The notes below the pieces were generated by a model. That model saw nothing but the letters and a program-made list of their open reading frames with translations, was not told the origin of the DNA and made no database searches. The position numbers were made by a program, and so were the translations under genes. Positions 60,192 through 64,000 of a stretch of DNA of 64,000 nt are shown piece after piece. The stretch is from positions 244,217 through 308,216 of the forward strand of contig JBIKLA010000001.1 of assembly GCA_044360075.1 (NCBI GenBank). The letters are read 5' to 3'. Origin of the DNA: OMII01 sp947467385 (GTDB lineage: Bacteria > Bdellovibrionota_C > UBA2361 > OMII01). Position 1 is the first letter of the stretch; every line of letters begins with the position of its first letter.

Positions 60192-61001
60192 ATGGTCACT
60201 CAAAAGCCAGTTTGGTCGCACGTTGATGATGAGGAGTCGCGGATTCCTCCTATTGAGTTGTCGACAAATCCGGTGGTTCGGCAGGTCTTTCGGGACGTGC
60301 TCGACAACTCTGTTAGCAACAAGGTCTTTTCGACTATGGACGAGGACGTAGTTATCGAGCCTCTTCCAGAGAGGCCGGTTCATGAGCCTTGCCTGAATGC
60401 CGCTCCAAAAGAGCGCGCAGTCCAGCGAGCGCTTGCTTTCCTGCTCTTCATTCAGGCGCCAGCCGCTTTCATCAGTTTTTGGGCCTCGCCCACCATCGAG
60501 TGGGAGCTCATCGCTGCATGCTTTTTTGGCTTGCTCATCCTGAAGGCATGCGCCGCAAGGCAGCCATCGCTATGGAGCGTGGTGCTCGGGGCTGTCACGG
60601 CAAATGTGCTCATGGGAGCGCTCGTTGGGGAGGTCATCCACTTCCTCGCCGAGGTGACCTTGACGTCGATTGACCTTCCATACTTGGCGGCCACCGCCTT
60701 AGCCCTCATATCTGCAACCGCCTTTTATGTATGCCTCATCTGTGACGTCATATACGTCAAAAAAGCGAGGCGCGTAGGGCTGCGGGTGTATGAGAGGAAT
60801 GGCCAGATCGTCATCTCTGAGCACTTCGTGCCGCTCACTTCTCGTGATGAGTGGTGGCTCACGTGGGGGCTTTCAGCCGGTTCTGTTTGGGCTCCGGTTC
60901 ACGCGCTGTACCTGGCCAGCCGATTCGTTGATTGGCTTACCGCAGGCGTGATCCTTGAATTCATTTGGTGCCTCATGTTTAACCGGAGATTCCGGCGCTA
61001 A
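60192..61001 (+). CDS. Membrane protein of unknown function, 269 aa
   Basis: An unrecognised protein. The first ~80 residues are soluble (MVTQKPVWSHVDDEESRIPPIELS ... PLPERPVHEP). Then come about four to five membrane segments, for example ALAFLLFIQAPAAFISFW, LIAACFFGLLILKACA, SLWSVVLGAVTANVLMGALVG and LAATALALISATAFYVCLICDVIYV, and a last one near the C-terminus (WLTAGVILEFIWCLMF). Ribosome binding site GGAGGTCA is near perfect. Preceded by a long leader with inverted repeats and followed by a strong terminator, so a single-gene unit. Confidence 0.8.
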   Translation: MVTQKPVWSHVDDEESRIPPIELSTNPVVRQVFRDVLDNSVSNKVFSTMDEDVVIEPLPERPVHEPCLNAAPKERAVQRALAFLLFIQAPAAFISFWASPTIEWELIAACFFGLLILKACAARQPSLWSVVLGAVTANVLMGALVGEVIHFLAEVTLTSIDLPYLAATALALISATAFYVCLICDVIYVKKARRVGLRVYERNGQIVISEHFVPLTSRDEWWLTWGLSAGSVWAPVHALYLASRFVDWLTAGVILEFIWCLMFNRRFRR

Positions 61002-61016
61002 ACATCGGGGTTTCAA

Positions 61017-61079
61017 AGGGGGCTCCTTGCAGGTTCTGTGGTTTTTTAACCAACTGTGCAAGGAAACCCTCCTTTTTTT
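61017..61079 (+). terminator. Rho-independent terminator
   Basis: The arm GGGGGCTCCTTGCA (61018-61031) pairs with TGCAAGGA...CCCTCC (61057-61072), with a nested GGTT/AACC hairpin inside, followed by seven T (61073-61079). It lies ~16 nt after the membrane-protein stop. Confidence 0.88.
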
Positions 61080-61101
61080 CGTCTCGCCAGTGTCGCCCGC
61101 A

Positions 61102-61725
61102 TCAGCTGGCGGATGGGCACAATGAGCGCAGCACGCACGCGGCACAGTCTGGATTTCGCGCCTTGCAAACCCGCCGGCCGTGGAAGATGAGGCGATGGTG
61201 TAGGTTCCGCCACTCAGAAGATGGAAACGCAGCCTTGAGGTCACGCTCGACGGCGTCAGGATTTTTACCCTCAGAGAGCCCCAGGCGGTGGGCAAGACGA
61301 AAGACATGCGTGTCGACCGGAAATGATGGCACGATGCCGAGCTCGCCCAGGATGACATTAGCGGTCTTTCGCCCTACGCCCGGCAGCGAGGTGAGATCCT
61401 CATGTGTCGTGGGAACCTTTGAGCCGAAGCGCCCGCTCACCTCTTTACCGGTCGCAATGAGGTTCTTGGACTTGGTCTTGAAGTAGTTGATCGGCCGCAC
61501 GATGCGCTCGACGTCAGCGAGCTTTGCCCCTGCGAGCGCCTTAAAGTTTTTGTATGCGCGAAAGAGCTCAGGCGTGACCTCGTTAACTTTTTTGTCTGTG
61601 CACTGCGCAGAGAGCATTACCGCAATCAGAAGCTGGTACTCGTCTGCAAAGTCGAGCTCGGAGTGGGGGTCTGGATATAGCGATGCGAGAGCCGACAGAA
61701 GCTGCATTTTGCGTTTTGGGCCCAT
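61102..61725 (-). CDS. nth: Endonuclease III (DNA glycosylase/AP lyase)
   Basis: A 207-aa base-excision-repair enzyme that removes oxidised pyrimidines and cleaves the abasic site. Helix-hairpin-helix SLPGVGRKTANVIL (about residues 115-128) with the catalytic Lys, catalytic Asp in VDTHVFRLAHRLG (about 138-150), and the [4Fe-4S] cluster CKARNPDCAACVLRSLC (Cys at about 188, 195, 198 and 204; C-x6-C-x2-C-x5-C). Start at the ATG 61723-61725 (MGPKRKM); a much longer frame runs into smpB but adds nothing conserved. Divergent from smpB. Confidence 0.97.
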   Translation of the reverse strand: MGPKRKMQLLSALASLYPDPHSELDFADEYQLLIAVMLSAQCTDKKVNEVTPELFRAYKNFKALAGAKLADVERIVRPINYFKTKSKNLIATGKEVSGRFGSKVPTTHEDLTSLPGVGRKTANVILGELGIVPSFPVDTHVFRLAHRLGLSEGKNPDAVERDLKAAFPSSEWRNLHHRLIFHGRRVCKARNPDCAACVLRSLCPSAS

Positions 61726-61857
61726 GGTTTGGGTACGGTAGCCCGTCCTGTGCTGCCGGTCAAAACGACGCCCATACAGCGGGTGGCATCGGGGCCGGAA
61801 GGGCTTTAACAGCCAAGGAAAAGGGTGATAGGGTACAAGCCGGACGAGTAGGGAAGC

Positions 61858-62319
61858 ATGGCTGAAGGCGTTAAAATCGTAACGGACAACCGCAAGGCGC
61901 GGTTCAACTACCACATCCTCGAGACATTCGAGGCGGGGCTGGTGCTTACTGGGGCAGAGATCAAGTCGATCCGCACCAGTGAGGTGACCATCAATGAGGC
62001 CTACGTCCGGCCCGAGAAAGGAGAGCTCTTCCTGCTCAACGCCTACTTCAAGCCCTACTCGCACAGCGGAGACAAGGAGATCGACCCGCTCCGTCCCCGC
62101 AAGCTCCTCATGCACAAGCGCGAGATCGCAAAGCTCATACGCGAGCTTGAAACAAAGGGGACGACCATCGTTCCGCTCAACATCCACCTTAAGGGCGGCC
62201 GGGCCAAGCTTCAGATCGCGATCGGCAAGGGAAAGGCAGCCCCGGACAAGCGGCAGGACATCAAAAAGCGCGAGACGCAGCGCGAAATCGCCAGGGAGCT
62301 CGGCCGGGGCAGCAAGTAG
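61858..62319 (+). CDS. smpB: SsrA-binding protein SmpB
   Basis: A 153-aa partner of tmRNA in trans-translation. Typical features: VTDNRKARFNYHILETFEAGLVLTGAEIKSIR (motif NRKAxxxY and the OB-fold), NAYFKPYSHSG, and the basic C-terminal tail GKGKAAPDKRQDIKKRETQREIAREL needed to enter the empty A site. Length matches the family. I looked for the tmRNA gene nearby and found none. Confidence 0.98.
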   Translation: MAEGVKIVTDNRKARFNYHILETFEAGLVLTGAEIKSIRTSEVTINEAYVRPEKGELFLLNAYFKPYSHSGDKEIDPLRPRKLLMHKREIAKLIRELETKGTTIVPLNIHLKGGRAKLQIAIGKGKAAPDKRQDIKKRETQREIARELGRGSK

Positions 62320-62429
62320 CGCTGCAGGCGCTTTTGTCTGTGCACTCCGGCACAGGGAGCTATCGGGACTCTCGCGTTCGGGAGGAAGCAGGACCGTTCA
62401 CCGAAGAGTGAAAAGTTGCTTCCAAAGGA

Positions 62430-62612
62430 CTATTCCTCACGAGCGAAGGCCGAGCCAGTAGAGACTAGGCCAACGAGAGAAACAGCACAAAAACAGAATG
62501 TGAGCTGTCCCGTCGAGGATCCAGGGGGCATCGCTGACAGGGCAAGCACCGAGAAGCTGAGAGACAATACGCCACAAAGCAGCCACTCCACCGCTGAATT
62601 TGAAGAACTCAT
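62430..62612 (-). CDS. Possible small two-helix membrane protein, 60 aa
   Basis: This protein is unrecognised. It starts MSSSNSAVEWLLCGVLSLSFSVLALSA with a hydrophobic helix, followed by LTFCFCAVSLVGLVSTGSAFA. The ATG at 62610-62612 has TAGGAGGG 7 nt upstream, an excellent ribosome binding site on an otherwise unassigned stretch. No neighbour shares its strand. Small size makes this tentative. Confidence 0.5.
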   Translation of the reverse strand: MSSSNSAVEWLLCGVLSLSFSVLALSAMPPGSSTGQLTFCFCAVSLVGLVSTGSAFAREE

Positions 62613-62898
62613 CACAACCCTCCTAGAGAAAAAGAGCGCAAAACCGTACGCCGGTCCTGCTACCTCCCGAACACGAGGGTGGTCGTAAGGAGTTATGGAG
62701 GGGCCAGGCCAAAGAGGGCACTAACGGCTTGATGACGGGGCTAGGTGCCTGAAATGACCCATGTGAGGGCCTCACGCAAGGTCTTGAAAGGTCTCTGGAC
62801 GTCACGATCTGTCCGTTAAACTCCATATTAGGTATTGGTGGGCAAGGAAGGTCCAAGCCCCGGTTTTTGGCGCATTACTTGATGACATGGAGGTTATC

Positions 62899-63150
62899 AT
62901 GAAATTCGCATTGCTTATTGCTGCTGGCCTGTTTCTGTTTCGTTCCTTTAACAAAAACTTCTCCGATGATCTCGGAAGCTTATTGAAGGAAGCCGAAGCC
63001 CCCAAGGAAGAAGCGAAGAAAACTTCGTCGTTTCTTGAAGGGCTTTTCGACAAGGATCAGAAACTTGGGCCTCTCCTGCTTAAGTTCCTCTTGGCTGCGT
63101 TGCTGGTCGGAGGGCAGATCGCCGTGGAGTTTTTCAAGGCGATGAAGTAG
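62899..63150 (+). CDS. Small membrane protein, 83 aa
   Basis: This protein is unrecognised. MKFALLIAAGLFLFRSF is a membrane or signal segment at the N-terminus, then a charged middle (SDDLGSLLKEAEAPKEEAKK) and a second hydrophobic segment (LLLKFLLAALLVGGQIAVEFF). The ATG at 62899 follows a GGAGGTTATC ribosome binding site. A GNAT acetyltransferase gene starts 8 nt later, so the two are co-transcribed. Confidence 0.75.
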   Translation: MKFALLIAAGLFLFRSFNKNFSDDLGSLLKEAEAPKEEAKKTSSFLEGLFDKDQKLGPLLLKFLLAALLVGGQIAVEFFKAMK

Positions 63151-63158
63151 GAGGCGTA

Positions 63159-63746
63159 GTGAGCAAGCTGAAGGTTCTTTTATTGGACCCCTTGCTCACT
63201 TCCTTTGTTGCATGGAAAGGGCATCAAATGATGGAGCGAACACCCAATCGAGAAAGACGCCAAGCGGGCGAATGTCGGCCTGTGACGCCCGTCGATTATG
63301 AGCGCATCTCCGAAATCATCTGCCGTTGCCTCTCGCAAATTAACATCCTCGACTACGGCAAGGAGCACATCGAAAAGATGCTGCCCACATTCGCGGCGCC
63401 CAAATTAGGGGAGTGGTTCGCGGGCGCCCAACCTTACTGCCTTGACCTTGATGGCGAGATAGTTGCGACAGGCACGATTCGGGGCAGCGAGATCCAGACG
63501 GTGTTCGTTGATCCTTCCAAGCACGGGCTGGGGCTGGGAAAGGCGCTGATGCATAAGCTTGAGGAGATAGCGCGCGAACGGGGAGTGGAGGAGGTCACGT
63601 TGCGCTCAAGCCTCACGTCGAGGGACTTCTATGAGCGGCTCGGGTACCAGGAGCAGGGTGATACTCACGGCTCGGTAGGCGGGAGGATGATCCTGATGAA
63701 AAAGCGGCTTGGTGATTTGAGTGCCCCCTCGAATGGCAGGGGATAA
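63159..63746 (+). CDS. GNAT-family N-acetyltransferase
   Basis: A 195-aa acetyl-CoA-dependent acyltransferase. The CoA-binding motif A reads IQTVFVDPSKHGLGLGKALMHKL (about residues 110-132; Q/RxxGxG/A variant HGLGLGK), with motif B ERLGYQEQG (about 157-165) and VTLRSSLTSRDFYERLGY. N-terminal part (residues 1-40) lacks a clear match. It starts with GTG at 63159 with a TAGGAGGCGT ribosome binding site. The acceptor is unknown. Confidence 0.87.
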   Translation: MSKLKVLLLDPLLTSFVAWKGHQMMERTPNRERRQAGECRPVTPVDYERISEIICRCLSQINILDYGKEHIEKMLPTFAAPKLGEWFAGAQPYCLDLDGEIVATGTIRGSEIQTVFVDPSKHGLGLGKALMHKLEEIARERGVEEVTLRSSLTSRDFYERLGYQEQGDTHGSVGGRMILMKKRLGDLSAPSNGRG

Positions 63747-64000
63747 GCGGTAACGGATAAGGCGCCTTGCCCACGAGCTGGTTGGCGAGTCGCCAAGCGG
63801 AGCGTTTTCGCCGAGCGGCGGCCCCTCGCACTCTTGCGCTGGCGTCGCCCTGCACCATACTACTGACTAGTTTCAAGAAAGAGTCCCGCTCGTTTTTCTC
63901 TAAGGAACACCTACTTGTGAGTAAAGCGCTACCCTTATTCTTGGCCCCGCACTACTTCTGCGCATGCAGCGACTTATCACTTTTGTGCGAGGCTTATGAT
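63747..64000. other. Intergenic or gene edge, no supported gene
   Basis: About 250 bp to the window end. A frame beginning GTG at ~63917 stays open to the edge (MSKALPLFLAPHYFCACSD), but it is too short to judge. No ribosome binding site or terminator is clear. Confidence 0.4.

Noticed and set aside
61726..62187. N-terminal extension of nth to 62187
   Set aside because: The extra 154 codons are antisense to smpB and unlike any endonuclease III; the ATG at 61725 gives the normal length.
62320..62900. tmRNA gene next to smpB
   Set aside because: No acceptor-stem pair, tag reading frame or T-loop consensus could be found there.
63917..64000. Start of a new gene at the right edge
   Set aside because: Open to the edge but under 30 codons, without a ribosome binding site; cannot be judged.

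Overview
The window is GC-rich chromosomal DNA from a Gram-negative (diderm) bacterium. The evidence is a Braun-type lipoprotein beside an L,D-transpeptidase, Tat- and Sec-exported proteins, AlgI/AlgJ-type O-acetylation genes, many periplasmic binding proteins and a groES-groEL pair. I cannot assign a phylum from sequence alone. The look is of a deltaproteobacteria-like or little-sampled proteobacterial lineage. Gene density is high and most short gene runs are not long operons. I found no tRNA, rRNA, tmRNA or CRISPR array.

Layout. 1-9 kb: partial mscL; an lpp-like/ldt pair; a cytosolic M23-type protein and an unusual ornithine carbamoyltransferase homologue; a minus-strand run trpS, kdgK, eda, a CarD-like protein and a small protein; then namZ (exo-N-acetylmuramidase). 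8.5-12.98 kb: a scrambled accessory segment that separates namZ from amgK (MurNAc/GlcNAc kinase). It is bounded by a 252-bp direct duplication of the namZ-tail/amgK-head junction. Inside are a degenerate Y1 (REP-type) transposase, a possible structured-RNA relic, eleven copies of a GTAGCCCGGCTAC palindrome, a 3' fragment of a histidine kinase whose intact paralogue sits at 19-20 kb, and trmO. 13-20 kb: amgK, then a branched-chain-amino-acid-type ABC importer (two binding proteins, LivH, LivM, LivG, no LivF) and a GAF histidine kinase. 20-37 kb: envelope and polysaccharide genes (AlgJ-like, AlgI-like, GT-C membrane proteins, a sulfotransferase, an OafA-type acyltransferase, an exported L-type lectin) with a decapitated TPP-enzyme pseudogene. 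36.9-37.9 kb: a HEPN/nucleotidyltransferase toxin-antitoxin module whose antitoxin carries a ribbon-helix-helix domain. 38-47 kb: a ZIP metal transporter, an MHS-type MFS transporter, a cupin protein, type II NADH dehydrogenase with a broken GbsR/MarR-type regulator in front, and groESL. 47-64 kb: a TPR/GT-C protein, a second palindromic repeat family, prfA-prmC, an inositol-phosphatase homologue, a Tat-exported caspase-like candidate, murA, an Hda/DnaA-like ATPase, fabF, a DltE-like SDR, nth, smpB and small membrane proteins.

How the genes fit together. Two independent features point to low dependence on a fosfomycin-sensitive MurA: MurA carries Asp (residue 117) where the catalytic Cys normally sits, and namZ-amgK form the first steps of MurNAc salvage, which feeds UDP-MurNAc downstream of MurA when MurU is present. 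Lipoprotein tethering (lpp-like/ldt), peptidoglycan recycling and exopolysaccharide O-acetylation make the window envelope-heavy. The most unusual part is 8.5-13 kb, where transposase remains, a REP-like array, gene fragments and a long direct duplication record a multi-step rearrangement inside a recycling operon.
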